From Paraburkholderia caribensis (GTDB taxonomy: Bacteria > Pseudomonadota > Gammaproteobacteria > Burkholderiales > Burkholderiaceae), in NCBI RefSeq assembly GCF_002902945.1, contig NZ_CP026102.1, positions 1,116,001-1,180,000 of the forward strand: DNA of 64,000 nt, written 5' to 3'. Every line of letters begins with the position of its first letter. Position 1 is the first letter of the stretch. Both the position numbers and the translations under genes were made by a program. Below the pieces are notes generated by a model. It was not told the DNA's origin and did no database searches. It saw only the letters and a list, made by a program, of their open reading frames with translations. Shown one piece after another: positions 17,361-32,806 of the stretch.

Positions 17361-17840
17361 TTACTGCGTTTTCGCGGCATCGACCTTGGCGTCGGCGGCC
17401 TTTTTGTTTGCGTCGCCTTGAGCCTCGACCTTCTTCTTGTCGGCCTTCGCTTGGGCCACATTTGCATCCTGGGCGGCTTCGTGTTTCTTCTTGTCAGCCT
17501 TGGCCTGCGCGTCGTGCTTCTTCTTGTCGGCCCGGGCCTGCGCCTTCATGGCGTCTCCGCGCGCGTCAGACGCTTCCTTCGGTGTTGTTGCCTTTTCCAT
17601 CTTCGCGGCCTTTTTGTCAGCGTCGGCTTGAGCAGAGGCCTTGTCCTCGTTCGCCGTCGCCTGAGCCTTGTCGGCGTCGCTCTGGGCCTCAGCCTTCTTC
17701 TTGTTGGCGGTAGCCTGTGCTTCGCTCTTCTCGCTGTTTGCCTTCATTTGTGCCTTGCCGGCGTCCGAGGGCGCGGGGGTCTGTGCGAATGCCGTGGTAA
17801 CGAGTAGGACGGATGCGAGTGCTGCGACGATCTTCTTCAT
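17361..17840 (-). CDS. Exported Ala/Lys/Asp-rich helical-repeat protein
   Basis: A 159-residue protein with a signal peptide (MKKIVAALASVLLVTTAFAQ). After cleavage almost the whole chain is low-complexity, built of Ala, Lys, Asp, Gln and Glu in short repeats such as QAKADKKKHEAAQ and ADKKKVEAQGDANKKA. It is strongly predicted to be helical and hydrophilic, like coiled-coil or LEA-type stress proteins. The start at 17840 is chosen for the signal peptide. It has its own terminator. No enzymatic function is suggested. Confidence 0.7.
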   Translation of the reverse strand: MKKIVAALASVLLVTTAFAQTPAPSDAGKAQMKANSEKSEAQATANKKKAEAQSDADKAQATANEDKASAQADADKKAAKMEKATTPKEASDARGDAMKAQARADKKKHDAQAKADKKKHEAAQDANVAQAKADKKKVEAQGDANKKAADAKVDAAKTQ

Positions 17841-17904
17841 GGTTTTCTCCCTTGGAAGTGCACTGCGCTGGACAGTGCTGGCTGTATAAACGTCCATTGA
17901 GTCG

Positions 17905-18066
17905 CTAACGTTGACTCTTATCTCGTGACAAACGGTAAGCAGACGAGACGAAATGCAACGCCAAAGTGCGACCAAGGTCCGCCATAGCATCGCCTCGTGC
18001 CAGCTGAACAATTCCGACGGCAATGGAAGCAAGACCGCCCAGAACCAGAAGCTGCAAGGCAACCAT
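17905..18066 (-). CDS. Possible small membrane protein
   Basis: A 53-codon frame starting MVALQLLVLGGLASIAVG, with one hydrophobic segment and a polar tail. An AGGCGG stretch lies about 9 bp before the ATG. No family is recognised, and chance cannot be excluded. Confidence 0.25.
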   Translation of the reverse strand: MVALQLLVLGGLASIAVGIVQLARGDAMADLGRTLALHFVSSAYRLSRDKSQR

Positions 18067-18502
18067 CGAGCCGCCTGTCGTGTGGTATCGACGATTTGCG
18101 TTCCGTTCAGCACGCACGACCGTTCTTGAGATCAAGCCACCTTCGCGCGCTACCACTCGGCACATGCAGGGTTTCATCAGCATGGCTATAGAGAAGTAAA
18201 ACGTACACATCCATCGCGCTACGCGGCAAAACATACCGAGGCCTGCGCTCTGTTGGGTCGTCCCAATGTTCCACAGTAGATGCACCGATTCTCTTTCTGG
18301 CGGTTGTCGGGCACAGTCGATTGCTGGCAGATAAGCTCACGTCATTTTTTGCAGTGCATGATCCCATCGCAGTACCGCAATCTGCGACTGCCCACATGAT
18401 GGTTGCCCGGCCAACAAATAGAAGAAGCACAAAAAAAAGCTGGGTCATGCAGGCAGAACTCCAACAAGCAAAAACCTCTTATTTGTGACGGATGAGGCAG
18501 AT
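18067..18502. other. Region upstream of the poly-HAMP kinase
   Basis: About 435 bp, somewhat lower in GC than its surroundings, with no gene recognised. It probably contains the promoter of the two kinase genes. Confidence 0.4.
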
Positions 18503-24541
<6,039 letters not shown>

Positions 24542-24550
24542 GAGACCGCG

Positions 24551-26698
24551 ATGGGGCCTGTGTCTGCAATCGCGCAGCAGCCAGTCAACATCCTGGTCGT
24601 GGACGATTTGCCTGCGCAGCAGGTCGTGATGCGGACAATTCTCGAAGAACTCGGCGAGAACGTGATCGGTGTCTGCTCGGGGCGCGATGCGCTGAAGGCG
24701 GTGCTGGAACGCGACTTCGCCGTCATCCTGCTTGACGTCAACATGCCGGGGATGGACGGTCTGGAGACGGCATCATTGCTGCGGACCTATCGGCGCACAG
24801 CCAGCACGCCGATCATCTTCGTCACCGCGTATGTCGACGATCATGAGATGAAACACGGCTATTCACTCGGCGCAGTCGACTATATCTCAGCGCCCGTCGT
24901 GCCAGAGATCTTGCGCTCGAAGGTCAGGGTGTTCGTCGAAATGCATCGGATGCATCGCGAGCTGTTGCTGCGAGCAGCGGAACGTGAGGCGTTTGTGCGC
25001 GCCGAAGCGGACAGGGCGGTGGCGGTGAGGGCGCGCCAGCGCGCCGATTTTCTGGCCAATGCGAGTCATGTGCTAACGCGATCGCTTGAAGTCGATATGA
25101 CATTGCAGCGCATCGTCGAGCTGGCGTCAGCAGGCATGGCGGACATCGCTTTCGTTGCGGCGAGAGGTATCGGGGACGCAGCGGGCGGGTTCGGCACCCG
25201 ATCGGCGAGACGCGATCAGCAGCCTGCTCCTGATCTCGCATCATTCTGCGCCGGGACACTCGCGAACGCTTTCCCCGAAGTCGATGGCTTCGTACAACGG
25301 CTGCTCAATGAAGAGACTGCAGACAGCGAGATCGCTGCCATCGAATTCGTTACCCAGCGTGCGCCAGAAGGTGCGACTGCGGAAGGAATCACGCGCGTGA
25401 GCGCGTTCCCGTTGCTGACAGGCCGACAGCGCGGTGTGATCGTACTGTGTTCTTTCGATGGCGCGTTGCCGGTTGAGCAGGCGACGCTTGCCCAGGAATT
25501 CGCGGGCCGCGCCGCGATTGCACTAGAAAACGCGGTGCTGTTCTCCACAATCATCGAAGGCGATCGCCGAAAGAACGAGTTTCTCGCGATGTTGGCGCAC
25601 GAACTGCGCAATCCGCTTGCACCGATTGCGAATGCCGTCGCGGTGATGGGCAGCGCAAAAGAGGGCGACCGGGACGTGCTGCGCTGGGCATGCGAAATCA
25701 TCGGAACTCAGGTAGAACATATGGTACGTATCGTTGAGGATCTGCTCGACGTGTCGCGTATCGCAAGAGGAACGGTCGCGCTTCGCACGGCGCCCGTGTC
25801 GTTGTCGGTCGTGATCGGGCGCGCAGTGGAGACGAGCCGTCCTCATTTCATTCGTCGCTCCCAAACTCTGGTGTGCGATGAAGGCGCTGTCGACACCGTG
25901 GTCGAAGGCGACGTCGTGCGGCTTGCACAGATCGTGTCGAACCTGCTGAACAACGCGTCGAAGTTCACACCACAAGGCGGACATATTTCGCTATCGACGC
26001 GATTTGTCGACGGTGTTGCGTCGATCACGGTTGCAGACGACGGACTTGGGATCGATGCCGCGTTTCTACCGCATGTGTTCGATCTGTTCGCTCAGGCCGA
26101 TGCGTCGTTGCATCGCTCGCTCGGCGGGCTTGGGATCGGTCTGACGCTGGTCCGGCATCTGACGCAACTGCACGGTGGCTCGGTCGAATGCCACAGCTCA
26201 GGGCTTGGAAAGGGTGCCGAGTTTGTCGTGCGCTTGCCAGGAACGACGGCTGAGCGCACGTCGCCCGCGCTCGCTCCCGTGGTGCATCTAAACCGCAGGC
26301 TGGCGACGCGGGTGCTCGTTGTCGACGACCTCGTCGCCTCCGCGGAGAGTCTCGAAGCGCTGCTCACAATACACGGCTATGTCGTCAAGTGCGCATATGA
26401 CGGCAAGTCTGCATTGCGGCTGGCCGAGTCGATGACACCTGATGTCGTCGTACTCGATATCGGCCTGCCCGATATGACGGGCTACGAACTCGCGCGCTCA
26501 TTGCGTGAGACGAGTGCATGCGCACAATCAATGTTGATCGCGCTGAGCGGCTACGGGCACGACGAGCATATCCGTCGCGCCATGGACGCAGGTATCGATC
26601 ACTACCTCGTCAAGCCTGCGGATCTTTCCGTGCTGCTGAACCTGATAACGACGGCGAGTCCAGAAGTCGATGGTGACGGAATGGCGGCCGCCAAGTAA
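24551..26698 (+). CDS. Hybrid kinase: receiver-GAF-HisKA-HATPase-receiver
   Basis: A 715-residue cytoplasmic protein. An N-terminal receiver (about residues 15-130; LVVDD and LLDVNMPGMDG) is followed by a short coiled coil, a GAF-like domain (about 175-330), HisKA with LAHELRNPL (His codon 25598-25600), HATPase_c (NNASKF, DDGLGI, LGGLGIGLTL) and a C-terminal receiver (VLVVDDL, VLDIGLPDMTG, KPAD). The AGGAG site and the 9-bp gap after the poly-HAMP kinase place the two in one operon. The N-terminal receiver could accept phosphate from the upstream kinase, giving a multistep relay. No HPt domain or DNA-binding output is present in either protein, so further partners must exist elsewhere. Confidence 0.9.
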   Translation: MGPVSAIAQQPVNILVVDDLPAQQVVMRTILEELGENVIGVCSGRDALKAVLERDFAVILLDVNMPGMDGLETASLLRTYRRTASTPIIFVTAYVDDHEMKHGYSLGAVDYISAPVVPEILRSKVRVFVEMHRMHRELLLRAAEREAFVRAEADRAVAVRARQRADFLANASHVLTRSLEVDMTLQRIVELASAGMADIAFVAARGIGDAAGGFGTRSARRDQQPAPDLASFCAGTLANAFPEVDGFVQRLLNEETADSEIAAIEFVTQRAPEGATAEGITRVSAFPLLTGRQRGVIVLCSFDGALPVEQATLAQEFAGRAAIALENAVLFSTIIEGDRRKNEFLAMLAHELRNPLAPIANAVAVMGSAKEGDRDVLRWACEIIGTQVEHMVRIVEDLLDVSRIARGTVALRTAPVSLSVVIGRAVETSRPHFIRRSQTLVCDEGAVDTVVEGDVVRLAQIVSNLLNNASKFTPQGGHISLSTRFVDGVASITVADDGLGIDAAFLPHVFDLFAQADASLHRSLGGLGIGLTLVRHLTQLHGGSVECHSSGLGKGAEFVVRLPGTTAERTSPALAPVVHLNRRLATRVLVVDDLVASAESLEALLTIHGYVVKCAYDGKSALRLAESMTPDVVVLDIGLPDMTGYELARSLRETSACAQSMLIALSGYGHDEHIRRAMDAGIDHYLVKPADLSVLLNLITTASPEVDGDGMAAAK

Positions 26699-27031
26699 GA
26701 ACGTACACGCGGTACATCGCGCGCGCGAGGCTTGGTAAGCATTGCTGTCTGCACCCCGTGCATCTCGTTCTCGAGATCTGCGGTGGCGTCCGCTTGGTGA
26801 TTCGTGTCGTTTAGCAGCGTAATCGCTGATCCGGGGTCGATCTTGTAGCCTTACTCGCGGAGTACGCCCGGAAAGTCAGTCAGGAAGACAGCCCGACGCA
26901 GAGGCGTCGCCGGGGTTTTCGCTTCCGTGGTTGTTCAAAAGCGACACTGATTTACGAAAGAGTTACGATGTAATTCCGGCGTAGGCTTTGGCGTAGGTTT
27001 GCAGCCGAAATACCGCTATGAAAGGCTGCGT
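26699..27031. other. Right end of the island, non-coding
   Basis: About 330 bp without a recognised gene. A weak hairpin (CGACGC / GCGTCG, about 26893-26908) followed by CCGGGGTTTT may terminate the kinase operon. GGCGTAGG motifs at 26978 and 26990 lie just before the right attachment site. Confidence 0.45.
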
Positions 27032-27054
27032 CACTACTTCGAGGAAAACGAATA
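27032..27054 (+). mobile_element. Right attachment site of genomic island (ribA end duplicate)
   Basis: 23-bp direct repeat of 12284-12306 with one mismatch. It again spells HYFEENE and a stop (TAA), but no ribA body precedes it. Confidence 0.88.
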
Positions 27055-27096
27055 ACTTCTGTTGCCTGGACTTGCCGGGCAATGTGAGCAACGTGC

Positions 27097-27130
27097 AATG
27101 GCCTCGCGACAACGCGAGGCCATTTGCTTT
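27097..27130 (+). terminator. Probable original ribA terminator
   Basis: A perfect 12-bp stem (27097-27108 with 27113-27124), ACAA loop and TGCTTT tail, 42 bp past the right att site. It is now 14.8 kb away from ribA. Confidence 0.75.
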
Positions 27131-27136
27131 ACGGCG

Positions 27137-27310
27137 TCAGAAGATCATGGAGTCGTCATTGCTGTCCGGGATCGCGCTCAGCAGTTGCTCCAGCCGGTGC
27201 CAGCCGAGTCGCGCGGCAAGGGTCGTCACGAGCTTGTACAGCATGCCCGCCAGGTCTGAAGGGCGCGCGTGACGATGTTCGATCGCGCGTATGAAAGAGC
27301 AGCACTGCAT
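27137..27310 (-). CDS. Small conserved-looking protein (57 aa)
   Basis: A 57-codon frame (MQCCSFIRAIEHRHARP ... DSNDDSMIF) preceded by GAGGAGC about 5-8 bp before the ATG. The central part (YKLVTTLAARLGWHRLEQLL) could form an amphipathic helix, and codon choice is GC-rich at third positions like real genes here. It is convergent with the ribA terminator and sits in the backbone just outside the island. No family is recognised. Confidence 0.45.
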   Translation of the reverse strand: MQCCSFIRAIEHRHARPSDLAGMLYKLVTTLAARLGWHRLEQLLSAIPDSNDDSMIF

Positions 27311-27322
27311 GCCATGCTCCTC

Positions 27323-28204
27323 TCATGCGTTGATCGTCGACACGAGCGCTGCAATAACGTCGCGTAATTCAGTCGTGCCGAAGCGCCGCTCAGTGCCCGC
27401 TTCGGCATCGATGCGCCCCGAGTTCTGCGCGTCGTACAGATCGACGATCAGCTTTGCGTGATTCGCATCGAGGCCCGCGCGCAGCAGCGTCGCCGTCCAT
27501 TGGTCGCGCGGCAGCGCGTGCGCAACGATGTCGCGTCCACCTGCCTCGCCGAGCGCGCGTGCGACATCGTTGGCGTCGTAACGGCGCGGACCTTCCACGC
27601 TCACGACTCGAACGCCTTCTTCATTCAACCCGTCGCTCAGCAATTTCGCGGCGACGCTGCCGACGTCGCGCGCGGACACTGTCGGAAAGGGCCTGTCGAG
27701 CGGATGATGCAGGCTCGGCAGCTGGCCCGTTGCGAGCGCGACAGGCACCACGCGCGCCCAGTTCTGCATGTGTTCCGCCGAACGCAGCAGCGTGAGGCGC
27801 GGCGCAGCCTCCGTGAGCGCTGCTTCGAGGTGATGAAACAGCAGCGTGATGCCCGTGCCTGCATCGAGCTCGGCGCCATAGTCGGACAGCGCAACGACAT
27901 GCAGATGCGGATGCGCGCGCAGCGCACGCGCGGCCGTCTCGATCATGCGATGCATCGCTCCCGCTGGATCGGGATCACGGTGCGGCAGTGGACAGAGCAT
28001 CTGTACGGCCTGCGCACCGTCGAGCGCGCGGTGAATCGACGCCTCGTCGTTCAGGTCGCCGGTGACGACTTCGCAGCCGATGCGCGTCAGCGTTTCGCCT
28101 TGCGCCGGATTTCGCACGACGGCGCGCACGGCGTGCCCCTCGTGTCTGAGCGCTGCCGCCGTCGACTGTCCCACTTTGCCCGTTGCGCCAAAAATCACAT
28201 GCAT
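27323..28204 (-). CDS. NmrA-like NAD(P)-binding protein
   Basis: A 293-residue atypical short-chain dehydrogenase of the NmrA/HSCARG type. The N-terminal nucleotide-binding motif is GATGKVGQSTAAAL (about residues 5-18), followed by AVVRNPAQ and GDLNDEASIHRAL. No Tyr-x-x-x-Lys active site is evident. Such proteins act as redox sensors, quinone reductases or epimerase-like enzymes; the specific function here is open. It is divergent from an AraC-family gene, which probably regulates it. Confidence 0.8.
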   Translation of the reverse strand: MHVIFGATGKVGQSTAAALRHEGHAVRAVVRNPAQGETLTRIGCEVVTGDLNDEASIHRALDGAQAVQMLCPLPHRDPDPAGAMHRMIETAARALRAHPHLHVVALSDYGAELDAGTGITLLFHHLEAALTEAAPRLTLLRSAEHMQNWARVVPVALATGQLPSLHHPLDRPFPTVSARDVGSVAAKLLSDGLNEEGVRVVSVEGPRRYDANDVARALGEAGGRDIVAHALPRDQWTATLLRAGLDANHAKLIVDLYDAQNSGRIDAEAGTERRFGTTELRDVIAALVSTINA

Positions 28205-28395
28205 CGTCTGTCTCCGCTGGTTTCATGGGAACCGAGCGTACGCGGCGGCGCATCGGGAATCGCGCATGGAAGGATGACGGGCAGCAGATCCGGATGACGA
28301 TCCGCGCGCGCAGCCGTGCCCCGGAGCAACGGCCAGCACGCAAGCGCAAAACGCAGCACAATGCGGCAATCGGACGATGGAACGAGGTGCAAGCG

Positions 28396-29283
28396 ATGAA
28401 TGCAGTCCACCCTGCGTTGGTGCCGCACTCCGGCGCGCGCGCGAGCCTGCTGTCGAGCGCGTCGCTCGGCTGGTCGGGTTTCGGCGCGGAAATGCTCGGA
28501 ATCGCGGCGGGCGCGCATCGCATTCCGGCGATCGAGCATCATCGCGTCGGCGTGCATGTCGGCGCGCCCGTGAGAGCGGTCTGCCGATGCAACGGCCAGC
28601 GCGCGTCGCGCATCCAGGCGCACGGCGATGCCGACGTGATTCCAGCGGGCCTCGACGGCGAATGGTCGGACGACGGCAACTGCACGATCCTGCGCATCTG
28701 GTTCGCCGAAGACTTCGCGCGCCATACGTTCGATCAGCTCGGCCTGCGCGCTGCCGATGCGCAGATTCGCCCGCAGTTCCAGTTGCGCGACGCGCGCTTC
28801 CAGCATCTGGCGTGGGCGATGCGCGCGGAACTGGAAGCCGAGGACGCATCCGATCCGCTCTACGCCGAAAGCCTGTGCACCGCGATGATCGTGCGGCTCG
28901 CGGGCGCTTCGATATCATCCGACGACAAACGACGCACGCTGTCGGCGCGCGCGGCGGCGCGCGTGATCGACTATATCGAGGCGCATCTCGACGAACGCCT
29001 GACACTGAGCGAACTGGCCGCGCTCGTCGAGTTGAGCGTGCCGCATTTCAAGGTGCTGTTTCGCGAGACGATGGGCGTGCCCGTGCATCGGCATGTCGTG
29101 CAGCGGCGTGTCGAGCGCGCGAAGGTGTTGTTGCTGCAAGGGCGATTGAGCACGAGCCAGGTCGCGCTCGAAGTCGGCTTCTCGCATCAGAGCCACATGG
29201 CGCACTGGATGAAGCGGCTGCTCGGCGTGACGCCGCGCGACATCGCGCGCAACGATGCGCTGCGGCTGTTCGTTACGCGCTAA
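28396..29283 (+). CDS. AraC-family transcriptional regulator
   Basis: A 295-residue regulator. The C-terminal DNA-binding domain (about residues 195-290) has both helix-turn-helix units: LTLSELAALVELSVPHFKVLFRE, and TSQVALEVGFSHQSHMAHWMKR, with the GVTPRDIAR ending. The N-terminal half is a cupin-like ligand domain. Start 28396 is chosen because upstream in-frame sequence is not conserved-looking and overlaps the promoter region. Divergent from the NmrA-like gene, its likely target. Confidence 0.88.
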   Translation: MNAVHPALVPHSGARASLLSSASLGWSGFGAEMLGIAAGAHRIPAIEHHRVGVHVGAPVRAVCRCNGQRASRIQAHGDADVIPAGLDGEWSDDGNCTILRIWFAEDFARHTFDQLGLRAADAQIRPQFQLRDARFQHLAWAMRAELEAEDASDPLYAESLCTAMIVRLAGASISSDDKRRTLSARAAARVIDYIEAHLDERLTLSELAALVELSVPHFKVLFRETMGVPVHRHVVQRRVERAKVLLLQGRLSTSQVALEVGFSHQSHMAHWMKRLLGVTPRDIARNDALRLFVTR

Positions 29284-29318
29284 CATGCGCGTAGTGCGCG
29301 TTGTGCGCGTTGTGTGCT

Positions 29319-31802
29319 TCAGCTTTTGATACGGGCGGAAGCGGGATCGTAGGGCGCTTTCAGATGCAGCGTCGCGGGCAGCCATTCTCCGGCGACGTCG
29401 ATCTGATAGCGGCCGTTCGTGAGCCAGGCGGCGTCGAGCGCGGCGCCGTCGTCGCGCTTCACATAGCCCATCGCGACGGGACAGCCGAGCGTATGCCCGA
29501 ACGCCGCCGAACTCACGAAGCCGACCGCCTTGCCGTCACGCAGGATCGCTTCGCCGCCCCACAGCATGCGGTCGCTCGCGCCCTGCGCGGTGAACACGAC
29601 GAGGCGTCGCTGTAGCGGTTCGTCGCGCAGCCTCACGAGCGCATCGCGGCCAATGAACGGCATGTCCTTGTCGAGCTTGCAAGCGAACGCGAGGCCCGCT
29701 TCGAACGGATTCGTATCCGGCGACAGCTCGCGTCCCCACGCACGATAACCTTTCTCGATCCGCAGCGACTCGAGCGCATAATACCCCGCGTTTTTAAGGC
29801 CAAAACGCTTGCCCGCCGCGTGCAGCGTTTCGTACACGCCGACCGCGAACTCGACGGGCACATACAGTTCCCAGCCCAGCTCGCCGACATATGAGAGGCG
29901 TGTCGCACGCACGGTTGCGTAGCCGATATCCACCTCGCGGCTCTGCCCGAACGCGAATCCCTCGTTGCTCCAGTCGGCCTTCGACACACTCGCGAGCAGA
30001 TCGCGTGCACGCGGCCCCATCACGGCGAGCACCGCATACTGGCTCGTCACGTCGACGAGCATGCAATGGCTATCGGGCGGAATGTGTTTGTCTAGCGTGT
30101 CGAAATCGCGCGTGGTTTGCGCGGAGCCCGTGACGAGCAGGTATTGATCGTCGGTGAGGCGCGTGAGCGTGAAGTCCGACTCGTAGCCGCCGCGCTCGTT
30201 GAGCATGCCCGTATAGACCGTGGTGCCCGGCGGCACGGCCACATCGTTCGCGACGATCCGTTGCAGCACGGCTTGCGCGTCGCGTCCCTTGACGAGAAAC
30301 TTGGAGAAGGACGTCATATCGAACAGCGCGACGCCTTCGCGGCACGCGCGATGTTCTTCGCCGCTCCACGTCTGCCAGTTCTGCTGGCCGAACGCATAGT
30401 CGATGCGTGCCTCGTCCTTTGACGGCGCGAAGAAATTCGGCCGTTCCCAACCCATCTTGCTGCCGAAGCACGCGCCTTCGTCGCGCAGCAGCGCATAGAG
30501 CGGCGAGCGGCGGAAGGGCCGCGCGCTATCGAGTTCGCGGTTCGGCCAGGGCATCGCGTAGTGCAGGCCGAGCGTTTCCTTCACCCGGTCGTGCAGCCAG
30601 GTATCGTTGCCGTTGAAGCGCGCGAAGCGGCGGATGTCCACCGGCCACAGGTCCATCGTCGGCTCGCCCGCGACGATCCACTCGGCGAGCGCCATGCCCG
30701 CGCCGCCCGCCGACGCAATGCCCATCGAGTTGAAGCCCGCGCCGACATAGAAGTTGCGCAGTTCGGGTGCTTCGCCCAGCATGAAGTTGTTGTCGGGCGT
30801 GAACGATTCGGGCCCGTTGTAGAACTGGCGCACCTGGGCTGTCTCCAGCGCAGGCACGCGTTGCAGCGCGTTTTCCATCAGGATCTGAAATTGATCCCAG
30901 TCGTCGGGCAATAGCTGGAACTCGAAATTGTCGGGGATGCCGTTCATGCCCCATGGTTTCGCGTCAGGTTCGAAGCCGCCCATCACGAGTCCGCCCACTT
31001 CTTCCTTGAAATAGATGTAGCCGTCGGGGTCGCGCATCACGGGCAGATCGGGATGCACGCCTGCTATGCGTTCCGTGACGATGTAGTAGTGCTCGGCCGA
31101 ATGCAGCGGCACCGTGACGCCGCACAGACGGCCGACGGTTTTGGCCCATTGCCCCGCGCAATTGACCACGATCTGCGCGTCGATCGCGCCTTCGTTGCCG
31201 TCCTCGTCGCGCCATGCGACACCGCTGGCTTCGCGGCCCTTCGACGCAGCCCGCGTGTGGATCGCGGTAACGCGCGTGTTCTCGACGATGCGCGCGCCGC
31301 GCTGACGGGCGCCGCGTGCAAGCGCCTGCGTGAGATCGGTCGGATTCGCCTTGCCGTCGCCGGGCAGCCAGACTGCGCCGTGCAGGTCGTCGGTGCGCAT
31401 GGGCGGCCACAGTTCGCCGGCTTCCTTCGGTCCGATCACCTCGCAACTCACGCCATAAGCACGCGCGACGGCGGCTGTGCGTTTGAGTTGCGTCATCCGT
31501 TCGGCCGTGCGCGCGACCGACAGCGAGCCGCATTGCTTCCAGCCTGTCGCCAGGCCCGTGTCGGCCTCGAGTTCGGCGTAGAGCGCCGTCGAATAGCGGA
31601 TCAGCTTCGTCATGCTCTCCTGCGCGCGCAACTGGCCGACGAGACCGGCCGCATGCCATGTCGTCCCGCACGACAGCTGTCCCTGTTCGAGCAGCACGAC
31701 ATCCGTCCACCCCAGCTTCGTGAGGTGATACGCGACCGAACATCCGATGATGCCGCCGCCGATGACGACGACGCGCGCCTGCGTCGGAAGGTGGGTTGAC
31801 AT
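29319..31802 (-). CDS. FAD-dependent dimethylglycine/sarcosine dehydrogenase-like protein
   Basis: An 827-residue enzyme. An N-terminal DAO-type FAD domain (dinucleotide motif VVVIGGGIIG near residues 11-20; His50 in TTWHAAG is the covalent flavin site in this family) occupies about 1-370. It is followed by FAO_M, then the folate-binding GcvT domain and its C-terminal barrel (about 430-815). These enzymes demethylate N-methylated glycines and pass the C1 unit to tetrahydrofolate. ATG 31802 is preferred over an extended start because the dinucleotide fold begins there. It is divergent from a DeoR-family regulator, with a 10-bp-phased repeat just upstream. Confidence 0.88.
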   Translation of the reverse strand: MSTHLPTQARVVVIGGGIIGCSVAYHLTKLGWTDVVLLEQGQLSCGTTWHAAGLVGQLRAQESMTKLIRYSTALYAELEADTGLATGWKQCGSLSVARTAERMTQLKRTAAVARAYGVSCEVIGPKEAGELWPPMRTDDLHGAVWLPGDGKANPTDLTQALARGARQRGARIVENTRVTAIHTRAASKGREASGVAWRDEDGNEGAIDAQIVVNCAGQWAKTVGRLCGVTVPLHSAEHYYIVTERIAGVHPDLPVMRDPDGYIYFKEEVGGLVMGGFEPDAKPWGMNGIPDNFEFQLLPDDWDQFQILMENALQRVPALETAQVRQFYNGPESFTPDNNFMLGEAPELRNFYVGAGFNSMGIASAGGAGMALAEWIVAGEPTMDLWPVDIRRFARFNGNDTWLHDRVKETLGLHYAMPWPNRELDSARPFRRSPLYALLRDEGACFGSKMGWERPNFFAPSKDEARIDYAFGQQNWQTWSGEEHRACREGVALFDMTSFSKFLVKGRDAQAVLQRIVANDVAVPPGTTVYTGMLNERGGYESDFTLTRLTDDQYLLVTGSAQTTRDFDTLDKHIPPDSHCMLVDVTSQYAVLAVMGPRARDLLASVSKADWSNEGFAFGQSREVDIGYATVRATRLSYVGELGWELYVPVEFAVGVYETLHAAGKRFGLKNAGYYALESLRIEKGYRAWGRELSPDTNPFEAGLAFACKLDKDMPFIGRDALVRLRDEPLQRRLVVFTAQGASDRMLWGGEAILRDGKAVGFVSSAAFGHTLGCPVAMGYVKRDDGAALDAAWLTNGRYQIDVAGEWLPATLHLKAPYDPASARIKS

Positions 31803-31814
31803 GAGGAGGCTCGC

Positions 31815-31850
31815 GGAAAGTTGTGGAAATGATTGGAAATATGTGGGAAC
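31815..31850. promoter_or_regulatory. Four 10-bp-spaced direct repeats, candidate DeoR operator
   Basis: GGAAAG, GGAAAT, GGAAAT and GGGAAC begin at 31815, 31825, 31835 and 31845, exactly one helical turn apart, 13-48 bp upstream of the dehydrogenase start. Phased TTTCC-type repeats are a usual operator form for DeoR-family repressors, and such a gene is divergent here. Confidence 0.6.
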
Positions 31851-32011
31851 GCGTTGCTGCGTACTTTGCCGCAAAAGTGCTTGAAATGCAACGTTGCCCG
31901 ACAACTATGAGGCGGCGGACAGTGGGGGCGCATGTGGGATTGCGTGGATTCGTGTTGGAGCCGGGCGGGCAGGTTTGCTAGACTGGCGCCAATTTCCAGA
32001 CCCCGTCCACG

Positions 32012-32806
32012 ATGTTCGCCACTCACCGACAGAACGAGATCCTGCGGCTGGTCCGCGCGCAACAAACCTGCACGATCACCGATCTGGCCAACACCTTCGC
32101 GGTATCCGACGAAACGATCCGCCGCGATCTCAAGCCGCTCGTGGCCGAGGGGCTGCTTGTCAAGGTGCATGGCGGCATCATGCTGCCGGCGCAACTGGAC
32201 GAGCCGCCGTTCCGGCGCCGCATGGTGGAGCAGCGCGACGCCAAGCGTGCGATCGCCGCGCGCGTCGCGCAACTGGTTCGCGACGGCGATTCGCTGATGC
32301 TCGACGGCGGCACGACCTGCGTGCATATCGCGCAGGCGCTCGAGGCGCACGCGCGTCTCACGGTCGTGACCAATTCGGCCGAGGTCGCGCGCCTGCTTGC
32401 GCCGCGCAACGAGAACCGCGTGATGATGGCGGGCGGCGAGCTGCGCGCGGACGATGCGTCCGCCGTTGGCGAGAGCGCGCTTGCGTTCTTCCGGCAATTC
32501 CATGTGCGCCACGCGATCGTATCGGTGACGGCCATCGACGCCAAAGGGCGCTTCATGGACGCCCAGCCCGCCGACGCCGAGCTCGCGCGCGCGGCGTTCT
32601 CGCAAGCCGAGCGCCGCATCGTCGCTGTCGATCACACGAAGTTCGGCCATAACGCGCTCGTGCATGTGTTCGGCGCGGACGGCCTCGACATCCTGGTCAC
32701 GGATGCGGCGCCGCCATCGGGACTGTCCAGGGTGCTGACGGGCGCTGGCGTCGATGTGATCTGCGCGTTGCCCGCTGCGGACGACACGAATGAGGAAGTC
32801 GTCTGA
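32012..32806 (+). CDS. DeoR-family transcriptional repressor
   Basis: A 264-residue regulator. The N-terminal DeoR helix-turn-helix (HRQNEILRLVRAQ, then ITDLANTFAVSDETIRRDL and KVHGG) is followed by the DeoRC sensor domain with the DGGTTCVHIA and VTNSAEVARLL motifs. The family binds sugar phosphates or related metabolites to relieve repression. It faces the dehydrogenase gene across 209 bp containing phased repeats, so it probably controls that gene. Confidence 0.9.
   Translation: MFATHRQNEILRLVRAQQTCTITDLANTFAVSDETIRRDLKPLVAEGLLVKVHGGIMLPAQLDEPPFRRRMVEQRDAKRAIAARVAQLVRDGDSLMLDGGTTCVHIAQALEAHARLTVVTNSAEVARLLAPRNENRVMMAGGELRADDASAVGESALAFFRQFHVRHAIVSVTAIDAKGRFMDAQPADAELARAAFSQAERRIVAVDHTKFGHNALVHVFGADGLDILVTDAAPPSGLSRVLTGAGVDVICALPAADDTNEEVV

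Noticed and set aside
27018..27056. Second ribA gene or gene fragment with coding function
   Set aside because: Only the last ~23 bp match; the sequence before is not ribA. It is an attachment-site duplicate.
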